Numbered from the stretch's first letter, positions 38,692 through 49,919 are shown. The stretch: DNA of 64,000 bases from Vanessa cardui (GCF_905220365.1 NC_061129.1:10788803-10852802), one strand, 5' to 3'. A program made the numbers and translations. The notes: generated from the letters alone by a model not told the origin.

Positions 38692-38926
38692 ATATTTTTG
38701 TGATCGTTCTTATTTGATGTCTTAATAATATTGTAATATGTTTATCTAATTATTTATATATTGTATTGTTTTAGGTTATGGGTTAACAGAGAGTCTACTA
38801 CTATTGTGCCCTTAAAATTAATTTAAGCCTGCAATCTCGACCGCACCGTTCAATCTCCATCGTGTCTTCTCCATCGCACGTGACATTGGCGAAATAATCT
38901 GTGCTCTCTTGGCACAAATAAAAGCC

Positions 38927-38957
<31 letters not shown>

Positions 38958-38969
38958 GTGTCTGATATG
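38958..38969. repeat. LINE target-site duplication, right
   Basis: gtgtctgatatg immediately after the 24-A tail, identical to 33403-33414. Confidence 0.9.
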
Positions 38970-39103
38970 TGCTTTTTTAAAGTTTGAGTTTTTATATACT
39001 ATGATATTAAAACTATAATGCTACCGTAACTTCAATTTGATTTGAGATACATACTGTTAATTCGATACAAAAACCGTTTTTATGAAAAATAAACCTTTAA
39101 ACC
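38970..39103 (+). promoter_or_regulatory. CDC23 proximal upstream sequence / 5' UTR
   Basis: Only 134 bp remain between the LINE's right duplication and the CDC23 start codon. They must contain the transcription start, or else CDC23 transcripts begin within the LINE. No TATA box is evident. Confidence 0.45.
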
Positions 39104-41939
39104 ATGCAACCTTTACTTAATACAAAAGGGGATATTCAAATAGATTTAAACCAAGTTAAGATTGATATATTACATGGTATTCGGGAATGTAACGATCGTG
39201 GCTTAATACAAACAGTGAAATGGCTCTCAGAATTAAACTATGCACTTAAAGATCACAAACTCCCTCATAATAATGAAATCCCTAATCCTGCTGACGACGG
39301 AATTATACCAGAAGAAAAAGAAGCATATACTTTAGCAAAAAGTTACTTTGATTGCCAAGAATACGACAGAGCTGCGCATTTTATTGAAAACTGCACTAGT
39401 CCAAAGTGTGTGTTTGTTCATAGATATTCGCAATATATGTCCAGTGAAAAAAAAAGATCTGATAATGCAACGGATACTGGATCAGAGAATACTGAATCAA
39501 CACAAGTATTACTCGATCTGTTATCGTTTTTTAAGGTAAATTATTGAGGTTCTTTAAATCCATGCAGAAAAAGAAAGACCTTTTAAATTAAGAAGCATTT
39601 TTTGCTTATTTATTTCCAAATTAAAGTGTATCAAAGAGAATATTATATAAATGTCACAAATAATATTTTATTTAAACAAAAATGTATAATATCATATTTA
39701 CAATTTGCAGGCTAATCGTAATTCTCTTGATGGGTACCTTTTATACTTAGAAGGAGTAGTTTTAAAGAAATTGGACTTAAGGAGTCAAGCAGTAACAGTG
39801 CTGCAAGCCGCTGTAGCTGCTGCACCAACTCTTTGGGCGGCATGGGTAGAACTTGCAGGCCTGGCTAATGAATATGAGGCTTTAGATTCTCTACAATTAC
39901 CAAAACACTGGATGATGTACTTCTTTGCTGCTCATGCTTTTGTAGAACTAAAATTATCAGAACAAGCTCTAGAGGCATATATGGTTCTAGCAGCAGCAGG
40001 ATTTGAGAAAAGTACTTACATTACTGCTCAAATGGCTATTGCACATCACGATAGGAGAGGTATTTATAGTGAATTATAATGAATAACATAATAATTTCTT
40101 ATTTTATCTGACATTAGTAATATTTAACTATATAACAAATATGTTGAAGCCTTTTTCTCAGTGCATTTCTAAAGAAACTATACCTAACATATTTGAAATT
40201 ACTAATTTACTTTTTATTTCAGATGTAGATTCATCATTAGCATTATTTCGAGATTTATACCAAAATGACCCTTATCGTTTAGATAATTGGGATGTATACT
40301 CCCATCTCTTATATCTCAAAGAAAAAAGAATGGAATTAGCAAATCTCGCACAAAAGGCTGTTTCTATTGACAAGTACAGAGTTGAGACATGTTGTGTTAT
40401 AGGTAAGCTGATGATTAAATGCACCCATGTAAAATTCACAATATTAATTTATTTATTATTATAATAAATATCACAATTTTTATGTATTTCATGTTTTTCA
40501 CTGTTTAAGGTAATTATTACAGTCTAAGGAGTGAACATCAGAAAGCAGTTTTATATTTTCAAAGAGCTCTATCTTTGGATCCTCAGTACTTATCAGCATG
40601 GATTCTTATGGGTCATGAATTCATTGAGTTGCAAAACTCAAATGCTGCAATACAGTGTTATAGACAAGCTATAGGTAAGGATGATTTATAATTGTATCTA
40701 ATTAATAAAACATAACAAAACTTATGATTACATTTTGAAGTTCTTAGTATTCTGTAGAATGGCTAAACATTATATATAGCTCTTAAGAATAATGTAATTT
40801 TCTACCAGAAAACAATTTAGAATTGACTCACTCCCTCCATATAAATAAGCAAATTTTACCGTTTAATATTAGTATAAATTCTTAATATATTTTGTATTGT
40901 GTACTGATTCCTTAACTAAAAATCTTTTTTCAGATGTGAATAGAAATGATTACAGAGCTTGGAATGGTCTTGGGCAAGCTTATGAAATTTTAGGTCTAAA
41001 TGGGTACTGTATATATTACTATTCAAGAGCAGCCCAGCTCAAACCAGATGATTCTAGAATGTTAGTGTCTCTCGGAGAAGCTTATGAAAAAATGGATAAA
41101 ATTCCTAATGCACTTAAATGCTATTATAAAGCACATAGCACAGGAGATATTGAAGGCATGGCTTTATTTAAATTGGCAAAGTAAGTTATTATCTAAAATA
41201 GATAGAAATTAAATAATCATAAGTGGATTATTTTACAACAAAATAAATAAGTGAAAAATGTTTGCTAATTATATAGAAGAATATTTTTGCTGTTTTAAAA
41301 TTTAATTAACCAAGATGCTTAAACAAAAATGTAATACATATTTTGAATTTATTTCAGGTTATACGAAAAGTCCAACATGCCGAACAGTGCGGCGGCGGCG
41401 TACACTGCGGCGTGTCAGGAGCCCGCCAACGCCGGCAGCAAAGAGCTACCCGCTGCGCAGCGCTACCTCGCGCAATATTACCTTCGATTTTCGCTGCTAG
41501 ACCATGCCTCGCATTATGCCTATAAATGCCTTGAACATGAAAGTGTATGTTGTCATTTGTTATAGATGAAATTAAGAAAAAATATTTTTATTTTACTTTT
41601 TTTGACCTTTTTTATACTTCATTCATACTTAATCACAGCATTTAATGACTATTTTCTTTGTCGCCAGCAAGAGTTATACGTAGTTTCTAATTAATAATTG
41701 TTTTGCAGACCAAAGAAGCTGGAAAAAATATACTAAAAACAATATCAGAAAAACGTTTGGCCGCATCCACCTCTTCACAAACAACAAGTTTACCAGAAGA
41801 CTTACCAGAAGCAATCAAAAATGCTTCCACTTCATTAGCAAACGAAACACCGAAAACCCCATTCCCTAGTCCCAATGTTACTCCCGACAACTTTTCAACG
41901 CCCATGTTTTCAAGAAAAAACAGTAAATATAAAATGTGA
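39104..41939 (+). CDS. Cdc23: Anaphase-promoting complex subunit CDC23 / APC8
   Basis: A tetratricopeptide-repeat scaffold subunit of the APC/C ubiquitin ligase that drives mitotic exit. Seven exons encode 596 residues, essentially the human length: 39104-39535, 39711-40059, 40223-40402, 40510-40674, 40934-41180, 41358-41544 and 41709-41939. All splice sites are GT..AG and in phase. Signatures: EAYTLAKSYFDCQEYDRAAHF (near residue 70), DPYRLDNWDVYSHLLYL, IDKYRVETCCVIGNYYSLRS across a splice, YFQRALSLDPQYLSAWILMGHE, NRNDYRAWNGLGQAYEILGL and YLAQYYLRFSLLDHAS. The C-terminal tail is Ser/Thr/Pro-rich, as in other CDC23 proteins. Exon 6 is strikingly GC-rich beside its neighbours. AATAAA is at 41990-41995. 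The start codon is 134 bp after an intact LINE. Confidence 0.97.
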
Positions 41940-42139
41940 CAAATAATTTTCTTCAAATGTAAGATGTAATAGTCAAATATTTCAGCTATAATAAATTGTT
42001 CACATAAAAGTAAATTACTATTATTTAAAATAAATATTCAAACCTAAAGTATGAAATTATTAATATTAAATTAATATTTAATCTGAACATAGATTAATGT
42101 TCATGTTCACTGCAAATATATTGGGAATGCTAGGATTGC

Positions 42140-42282
42140 CAGGTCGTATTGGGTCCAGAGTGTGAATGTTGAAAGTCTGTACAGTGTACACTCCTGTGCC
42201 TCAGAAAGCCCGTATAACTGTTGACCTGGTAATAAGCCGTGGTTCTAGTCGCGTTAGATTTGCCGTCCAAATCGGGTCATAA
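42140..42282 (-). repeat. Diverged dispersed repeat, copy 3
   Basis: Its reverse complement contains ggacggca, gggctttctgaggcacag and gagtgtacac, and aligns with the right half of the copy at 17180-17420. Confidence 0.5.
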
Positions 42283-42642
42283 CAATACATTTCTTCAATA
42301 TTTGTTACATCTCGAGTTTGACCAAATTTATTTTTAGACAATTATCATATGGTTATTTTTATTAATAAAATTCACGCTATTTTAAAGGTTAATTTAAAAA
42401 ACTGTTACAAGTTATACTTGTGGCTATACTAATAAATTTTTGCTTTTACTTCATAAAATAGTTAAAAACCAAGGTTTTAGTTTAAAAAGAGGAGCCTATT
42501 TAAGAATGATCTTGAGGCTATCACTTAGTTTTTCTTTAATTCAATTCAGTTTGACCTTGAAAATGTAATGTCCAAAGTTACTTTCGCTTTTATTATATTA
42601 GTTCACATGATGCCACCTTTAATTTTAGTGAAGTAAATTTTC

Positions 42643-42867
42643 AACCGACTTCAAAAAAAGGAAATACTCCCATTTAAATTTGATAATAAAAAAAAACAAC
42701 CCCCAAGGGTGGAAAATTGGGGATGAACTTTTTTATAAGTCATATTTCCGCCGATGATTATAAACCAATTTGAACGATTATTTTTTTGTTGAATATGTAT
42801 TATCAAAAGGGTTGTTTCATGCGAATTTAATAAAAATATTTTACCCCCAACGCATTTGAAGTCGGTT
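42643..42867. repeat. 225-bp element with AACCGACTTCAAA inverted ends
   Basis: aaccgacttcaaa at 42643-42655 is the exact reverse complement of tttgaagtcggtt at 42855-42867, enclosing AT-rich DNA with cccccaagggtggaaaattgg. It is a short non-autonomous element; a relic of the same end lies near 14515. Confidence 0.55.
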
Positions 42868-43385
42868 TTATTTTTTTTAAAAAGTTAATTATAGTTTATA
42901 TTATTTTTTTTTGTACAAGGGTAGAGAAGTTTTAGAAATAAAATACTAGTTTAATTTTTCTTCTTTTATAAAAATTAACAGATCTCAGTGCTCAAAAAGT
43001 AAAAATAATTACATTAAATAAATAGTCAAGTGCATTGATTAAAAAGAATTGTTCAATTAGTAAACTTGCAGAAATACAACTAATGATAAAATCACAGATG
43101 AAGCACGAAGTTGAGAGCTCAATTTGATTTAGATTCAGTAAGCGCAAGTTTTAAACGAATCTGGCAGAATTAGTACGGCTTGTGCGCGTATGTAAATATA
43201 TAAAATCCTAAAGCAGCGTCTCCAGCAATGGACAGTTGGCAACGTTTGTGATGCCAATAAGATAAGCAGAATTCTAAGTAATCAAAATAAATTGATAGGT
43301 ATACTTAAAAAAGCGTTATTGTTGATTTTTCCAAAATAATACAAATGTAAAATATTAGAGGAAACGGACTAGATATAAATCTTAC

Positions 43386-43480
43386 CAGACGATTTTTTTG
43401 TCCCGTGAGTAAAACTTGCGCCCACACTTATTATTAGGCCAAATGCACAAAACTTTCGTTTGTTCAGCATTTTCAATTTC
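43386..43480 (-). other. Orphan exon-like segment encoding a C2H2-finger-like half
   Basis: On the minus strand a T-rich acceptor (ctctggtag) and a consensus donor (CTG/GTAAGA) bound 95 nt with an open frame reading VLCIWPNNKCGRKFYSRDKK, which resembles the first half of a C2H2 zinc finger. I find no matching exon on either side, so it may be a relic of a duplicated or transposed zinc-finger gene, or chance. Confidence 0.28.
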
Positions 43481-44205
43481 CTACCAGAGTAAAAAAAATA
43501 TGTTATAGATAGTATAATTAAAAGCTTTAAGAACATTAGGATTAAAGTTACAATTAATACTAGCCTCTTATTAATTACAATGATAATTTGCAATCGTGCT
43601 ATTTGCGACTAATGTCATGATTAGAAAATGCTTACAATTCATATTAGGAAGTTCATAACGACGTCATGACATCATAGTAGCGTCGTATGCTATTCTAGTG
43701 ACTCACAAACCGATTCACGCCTTAACAAGATAGATATTTGGATTTTTGATCATGTCTACTGATAACATTTATTTGCCAAATATATATAAAATAATTACAT
43801 ATTGTCATGTGTAACAATTAGGTATTTAGGCCAAGGCTTTTAATTCATTAAATACTACATAATATTTTTATATAATAAAGCTAATACCAGCAACTTTAAC
43901 AACAAGTATCCATACATACACATTTTTATGCTTAATTTCATTCATTGTTTTAAATACTTTCACAATTTCTATATTAAAAGAGCATATAAGAATATATCGA
44001 TTAAGTTTCAAATTTTAAGGCAGATTGAGGCACTTAAGTTAACAAATCATACAAGCACATCAACACTATACCAAAATGTAAATACTTAAATATTAATTTG
44101 TTATTTGAAAAAATAAACAACATTATATTTGTAGCTTTGTTTGTGCTTTTGTTATATAAATTTCTCTTTGTTCTGAACTCACTCAAATGGGTAACATAGA
44201 TGTTA

Positions 44206-46090
44206 TCAGAGGAAAGGATTCTTGGAATTGACGAATGCCCCATTGTTTGCAGGCTAGAAAATAATTAGATCTATTAAATATGGATAATTATTATACTTAC
44301 AAATCATATTCATCAGTGACTCATTAGATTGTCGAATAGACACATGATATTCAAAATAAAATAATAAAGAGTTCTATGAACTGTTACATGAAAGATAAAA
44401 CAGTTTTAGTAATCAGGAAGTAAACATTGCAATACCATATATAGATATATTCAAATGTTTCCTGTGGCTTATCAAAATAGCACTTCATTGGTCATGTATT
44501 TACATTTAATATTTAATTTATAAAACTATAGTACTTTTTGTAACAACACTTAAATAGAAATCTAATTAAATCAGTAATATATATTTAGTTGCATACTGCA
44601 TATATTCACATATTTGTTTTAAATACTCATAAAATTTATATCAAAATAGAAAAAAAATTACTTATTTAAAATATATTACTTATGTACAGTCTGAGATCTT
44701 ACCATGAATGGGTTGACTTGTATTGGGGCTGTGGCTGTACTCCAGCCTCCATTGAAGAATGGATTTTTATTTCCAAAAAGATCATTGGTATTTGTGCTTT
44801 GAAAGGGATTCTTATTTATATTATTAGTGTCTTCTGAAAACAAAAATAATTATGGAAATTAATATATTCATATTAATAATATAATTAAAAATAATAATTT
44901 TTATATTCAAACTACACACAAAATGTTAATAGCAATAGTTTTTTGATTTGAGAATTTAAGTTTTAATATAAGTCTACTGACCCATATTTTTCATATTCTG
45001 CTGTCTTAGAGCCAAATCTAAGTCAGCTAATGCAGCATAGCGATCATCTGAAAGAAAAAACTCATCATATAATTTTTTACATATAAAAATAATTACAATC
45101 AATCAATAATTACTCACTGGATGAAGTAGGTGAGGAACCAAATGCATTAAAGGATGTGTTTGAAGATACAGGTTGAGCCATAAAGTTATTATTCATATTG
45201 TTCATACTGCTGTTATATTGGGCACTGTTAAAAATGTTTGCAGTGGAAAAATCTACTGGAAAACTGAAATAAAACATGTTTTAAAAATAGGTAAACAATT
45301 GAATTCTAGAGTTCATTTTTGTTAAAAATATTATTAAATGCTTACTCAGGTACAGGGACTGGGTTTTGAACATTGGCTGGAATATGAGCTATTTTAGTCA
45401 AAGAAGGTTGTGCTAAATTATTCACAGGCCTCGGCAATTTATGGTTGGTTTCATTTACAGGTGTTATGTTGCTTATGACTTTTGCAATATTAACCACATT
45501 ATTATTGTTGTTGGACGTTTTCGCCTGAGGTGAGATCGATATCAGAGGAGTGGCTACTCCTATCATATTACTACTTGTCGATTTTGTCTTAATTTTATTC
45601 TTTATTGATGAACCGCCATTCGTGACTGTCGTATTCACCGAAGATTCTAAATAATATCGCTTCTTTTCGTACTTATCAGACATAAAATCTTTGACGCTTT
45701 GTTCATCGGTGAAGTTTACACTTTCACCCTCGTAGAGTCCTAACCACACGCGTCTGCAATAATCGTTTCCTCTCACTTTTATAAATTCTATTTCTTCTGG
45801 CGTAAATGTAGCCATGGAAATAGATTTCACACGATGAGGAGGGGTAAGACCACGCCTGAAACACCACAAATAGAGAGTCTGTTTGTTGATATCATAAAAC
45901 AGCATATAACGTAGAAAAATACTTACAACATTCCCGAACATTTTGAACACACAAAAGAACCAATAGTAGTATTCACATATGTAGGCCCTCTTTGATTACA
46001 GTCTAAACAATATTTATTGCCATTTAATGATATAAGTTCACGTAAAATTTCTAAATTTTTGTCATCTTGTTTGCGACGGCTTGCAGCCAT
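44206..46090 (-). CDS. drongo: ArfGAP with FG repeats (AGFG1 / drongo)
   Basis: An Arf-GAP-family adaptor of the endocytic pathway, with FG/NPF-containing tail. Six exons encode 354 residues: 46090-45927, 45855-45346, 45263-45118, 45047-44982, 44833-44703 and 44206-44253; phases agree throughout. The ArfGAP zinc finger is C28-x2-C31-x16-C48-x2-C51, in CLDCNQRGPTYVNTTIGSF, followed across the splice by RGLTPPHRVKSISMATFT and WLGLYEG. The middle is Asn/Ser-rich and poorly conserved. DRYAALADLDLAL in exon 4 matches the conserved DKYAAL motif. The tail has four NPF motifs (NPFQ, NPFF, NPFM and the terminal NPFL), ligands for EH domains. The 16-codon last exon ends exactly at NPFL-stop, as in vertebrate AGFG1. 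It is shorter than the human protein (about 560) through loss of FG repeats. Start chosen at MAASRRKQ, which matches the family. Confidence 0.95.
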
Positions 46091-46289
46091 TTTCGATATG
46101 CTAGATTGTGTTACTTTTGGTTTGTTACAATTCAATTTGTCTATGACAAATTATATCTGTCAGGGCTGACATATGTCAAAAATTGAAACAGATAAAAAAG
46201 ATTTACAATAATAATATTTACTCTTTGAAAATTTGAGTGTCTGTTTGTAACATTAAAATAGCCCTTTTTATCTCAATGGATATGTATCT

Positions 46290-46675
46290 ATACCTTTTTT
46301 TTTTCGCTGGAAAATAGCTTTACGCGCTTCCCCCACGTGATTTAAAGTGGGGGGGGGTGTGGGATTCCCCGGAGCCCTGAACGCCGAGTGCGCCCAAGCA
46401 TACCGGGTTTACCCACTAAAAAAACAGCGGTACCCTCTCCGTCTTTCGGCGGACGCCACGGGATCGCTTACGCATGCTACCGTGTCTATACCTGGTACAT
46501 ATACCAAAATAACATTTTTTCCGGCTGTTGTTTGTTGTTGGCTGGACCGATTTTGATGGGACTTGATGCTAGTTAATAGCAGATAACTGATATAATATGG
46601 AGTAACTTAGGCTACAATAATGTTTTTTATTAAATTAAAACGCGAAAAAGGTGGCCTGCACAGCTAGTAATAAAT
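46290..46675 (+). repeat. Composite interspersed repeat (LINE-type 3' fragment)
   Basis: A GC-rich block (46315-46480; tttacgcgcttcccccacg, cccggagccctgaacgc, tcggcggacgccacgg) abuts a segment with ggctggaccgattttgatgg and gagtaacttaggctac, and ends in gcgaaaaaggtggcctgcacagctagtaat. The last phrases are typical of lepidopteran transposon 3' ends. The family is not identified. Confidence 0.5.
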
Positions 46676-47029
46676 AAAACAGAGATTAGAAGAGAACTAG
46701 AAATATGCTCTACCACCTTTTCTTGCATTCAATACGATGACTATTCAATCATTCTTCAGCAATATTTTTACTGAAGAATAAAAAAATATTTTTTATAAAA
46801 GTATGTATATACGCGATGCTTATCCTTATTATACCTTATATATATATATTCGCAGATTTTAAATTGAATATTTTCCAGAACTAGGACTAATAATATGCTG
46901 AATTATCCAAAAGCATTCAGAAATTTCGTTACATTTTCTGCACATAGGATAATTGAATAAAAAAAATCACTGAACAAGAACAATAGCTAAAACATTTACT
47001 ACAACAATTCTTGGCTATTAAATTCAAGT

Positions 47030-47140
47030 GAGTTTATTATCTCAACAGTACCGATCAATCTCATTCGTGTCTTTTCCATCCTACGTGACGTTGGCGAAAT
47101 AATCAATGCCCTGTCGGCACAACTAAAAGCCATTAAATTA
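47030..47140 (+). mobile_element. 5'-truncated relic of the same LINE family
   Basis: gtgtcttttccat, cgtgac.ttggcgaaataatc and ggcacaactaaaagccat match, with scattered changes, the last 110 bp of the intact LINE (38840-38935: gtgtcttctccat, ttggcgaaataatc, ggcacaaataaaagccat). It has the same strand and a degenerated tail. An old insertion truncated to its 3' UTR. Confidence 0.8.
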
Positions 47141-47380
47141 AGAATTTAATTGAATTTACTAAAACATCAGCTTTTCCAATGCTACAAGAATCAAGGTATC
47201 GCGCATAAAACTAGCCATCATAGTGTTGAAGTTACCATATTCCACTTTTCTTTCAGAAAATAGTGGGTTACCTCTTCGTGGATAGATATGTATATAGCAA
47301 TAGCAATATGAATGATGTCCACTTCAAAACGCTAATTTGGAATGATTCAAAGAAAATAACAAATAGAAACAATAATTTAT

Positions 47381-49919
47381 TCAGATAAATGTTTTAGACA
47401 AATCACTGCCTTTTTCTTTTTTATTAGCAATTCTTGAGCCAAACTGCAGGGCTCTTTTGGGTAAGGTTGCTGAATTTTTAAGTCCTATATGTAGTGCAAC
47501 TAATCTCAACATGAGCTTGTCTCCAAGTCCACATTCTAAATTTTCACTTGGAAAGCATCTGAAATAATTAAACAAAAATATTATTAATTGACTGTATTTT
47601 GTAAAATTCTGTATAATATGAATTTTTTTTGGATATGCTCACTTAAGCCAAGGTTTTAATTTCAATACATAATTCACATGATCTTCATCTAAATATGGCA
47701 TTCTTGGCTGTCTACCATGATCACATATAACCCTGTTGTCTCTTGCAAGATTTCTATATGAAATTCTTTTCCAATCTTTCAACAATTCCTGTGATAATCC
47801 CAACCAACCGCGACGTTTCAAGGATTGTCTATGCCTCATATAACCACCATATAATTCATCAGCACCTGATCCAATTAGCAAGATCTAAAAAGAAAATATA
47901 ATTAAAACTAGCAATGTTCAATATATTAACAGTAAATTATTTCATAAAATTACCCTACACGGTGAAAGATCCAGTTCATCATCCCAGCGAGCAGCAAACC
48001 ACAGAGCTGAACCAAGGCTTTCATCTAATATGGTACGCCTTGGATATACAAGATCTCCAATGATTGAAGATTGATATTCCTCTAAATCTTCTTTTGGCAC
48101 ATTCACTTCCCGAAAGATCCATTTTCTGATATGTAAATATTTGTTCTAGCATTAGAGTGATTTATTCATGGATTTGTTTTAAGAAAGACAACAATAATAT
48201 GATACAAAGTGATGAATACCATACCTGGAACTACAAATCCTTTTTAGTTCTTCAAATGATTGCCGACCAGTTATTCTATCTGGTACATCATAAGAATCAT
48301 TATTTTTTGTCTTAAAAGCCACATTTATAAGGTCTATAGGTTGATCTTTTGGTACATATTTATCAGCAATTAATGATAGAATAGTGCAATCCAAACCACC
48401 AGAAAAAAGTATTCCAGTTGTACAATGCGAACATGAGACTTCACTTTTTATACAATTTTTACATCTTTTTGGTTGTGTATCAACTCTCACCCTCACACTT
48501 TTTTCTAGCAATGATGTTATATCTGTTACAGTTTTAAATATAAAATTGTTCAACAAGAGCCTTTCCAAAATGATTAACTTGTTTTTTTCATTCTGAGTAA
48601 TTTCTTCTATTACCTTAATAATGCCATCCTGAAATATAATTTTTAAAAACAATTTAATTTATAAAAATAAAAGCTTAATAATCTTTAGTAATGTTCTATA
48701 TGAGAATTAATTACTTGCAAAAAGAACATACACATATTTTTTCTACAGTTCTTACAAATATTAGAAAAATAGCTGATTCAATCAATAATCATTTTGAAAA
48801 TTAATAATTAATATCAAGTAACATATCTATAAAGTGATTTGAAGTGAGCCAACAATGTGCATTTACACATAATAATAATTACCTCTTCATTTAAATCAAA
48901 TGTGCCTTCCAAATCGTCATTAAGTTCCTCATCTGGTAAACTTTGTTGTATTTGAGCTAATTTTAACCAATCATCAACATGATAAGTATTAAAAACTTGA
49001 ATACTGGTTTCCCATGAATACAAATTCAACATATTTTTAACCACATCAAGCTCATACATGTAGGAAGCTGCTATCTCAATGCAAGGATATTTTCTACCTT
49101 AAAATAAAATATGTAAGCCATATAATAAAGTATATAAATTTATATTGGAAGGTTATTATTTAAGGAAGAAAAGGTTTTTCACTTATAGGTAATTAAAGAA
49201 AAGTAATCTGAACTGTAATATAATACTTTTTAAGTCTACAACAAAGTGATTTGTTATAAAAACATTATAATATACATACCCAACACACTACTAATAATAT
49301 AAGAGCCATCAGCTTTATGAAATAGTAATGAGTTACGTCCAATTCTATCTCTCGAGAAATATAATATCTGTGTATGTTTATTATAATAGATTAAACTGAA
49401 TGGACCCTTAAATAACCTAACAGTTAAAATAACATCCTCAGAAGAACACTGAAACACATTTATTAGTTTGTAAAACAGCAAAATAATATACTCATTTAAC
49501 TAACTAAATAAGCAACAAATCTTTACTTACATTACTTAATTTGTCTAGTAAAATTTGAGTGTCACTTAAACTGGGATCATTGGACCAATTATTATAAAAT
49601 ATGTCACCATTGAATAAAAGTATACCAACATCATTTTCAATTGGTTGTTTTGTGGGCTCAGAACCTTGCATCCAAAGCACAGTACCACAAAAATAAATAC
49701 TTATATCATTGTTAACTACAACCTCAATGGAATGTGTACAATCTGGTCCTCTGTTTCTTAGGCGGTTTAAAATCTTTTCATCCTTAAAATCAATGACGAT
49801 CAATTATTTTTATTACAATGAATTCGAAGTTGTTTATCATACACTATTTTTAAAAATATACTTTTACCCACTTTATAGCTTTGATTGTGCTGTCGAATCT
49901 CACAAAAAATCCCACACAT
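47381..49919 (-). CDS. ASNSD1: Asparagine synthetase domain-containing protein 1 (ASNSD1)
   Basis: An asparagine-synthetase-like protein of unproven activity. Eight exons give 559 residues: 49919-49872, 49782-49531, 49448-49280, 49097-48883, 48628-48225, 48125-47954, 47884-47643 and 47558-47381, all phase-consistent. The N-terminus MCGIFC has the Cys2 nucleophile of class II glutamine amidotransferases. Further motifs are NRGPD, LLFNGDIF, DTQIL, GPFSLIYY and SRDRIGRNSLL. The synthetase half has the ATP-pyrophosphatase loop GILFSGGLDCT, VPDRITGR, LIGSGADELYGGYMRHR, MPYLDE and LPKRALQFGSRIA. The loop reads SGGLDC where SGGxDS is usual, a Ser-to-Cys change. Exon 1 uses donor GTGGGT, chosen because the next exon is phase 0. 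An AATAAA overlaps the stop codon at 47376-47381. No conserved upstream microprotein ORF, known from the mammalian gene, was found. Confidence 0.95.

Larger units (their letters stand above)
33415..38957 (+). mobile_element. Apparently intact non-LTR retrotransposon (I/LOA-like, with RNase H)
   Basis: 5,543-bp LINE bounded by an exact 12-bp target-site duplication. It has a 215-bp 5' UTR, two uninterrupted overlapping ORFs (33630-35048 and 34999-38691), a 3' UTR with AATAAA at 38917-38922 and a pure 24-A tail (38934-38957). ORF order is gag-like zinc-knuckle protein, then APE endonuclease, reverse transcriptase, RNase H and a C-terminal Cys/His finger. Presence of RNase H together with a CCHC gag ORF points to the I or LOA group rather than Jockey, but the clade needs a phylogeny. 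Open frames, clean tail and perfect duplication all indicate a young insertion. It sits in sense orientation 134 bp before the CDC23 ATG. Confidence 0.95.
41940..44205. other. Region between CDC23 and AGFG1 3' ends
   Basis: About 2.3 kb with repeats at 42140-42282 and 42643-42867 and a lone exon-like segment at 43386-43480 (-). Otherwise AT-rich with nothing recognisable. Confidence 0.6.
46091..47380. other. Intergenic DNA between AGFG1 and ASNSD1
   Basis: Contains the AGFG1 upstream region (46091-46270), a composite repeat (46290-46675) and a LINE 3' relic (47030-47140). The overlapping frames at 46347-46576 lie within the repeat and are not genes. Nothing else is recognisable. Confidence 0.6.

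Noticed and set aside
43369..43593. 74-codon hydrophobic minus-strand frame
   Set aside because: Not a plausible small membrane protein gene; it overlaps the better-supported exon-like segment in another frame.
46347..46576. Two overlapping frames of 62-69 codons
   Set aside because: They lie entirely inside a GC-rich interspersed repeat and read in two frames at once.
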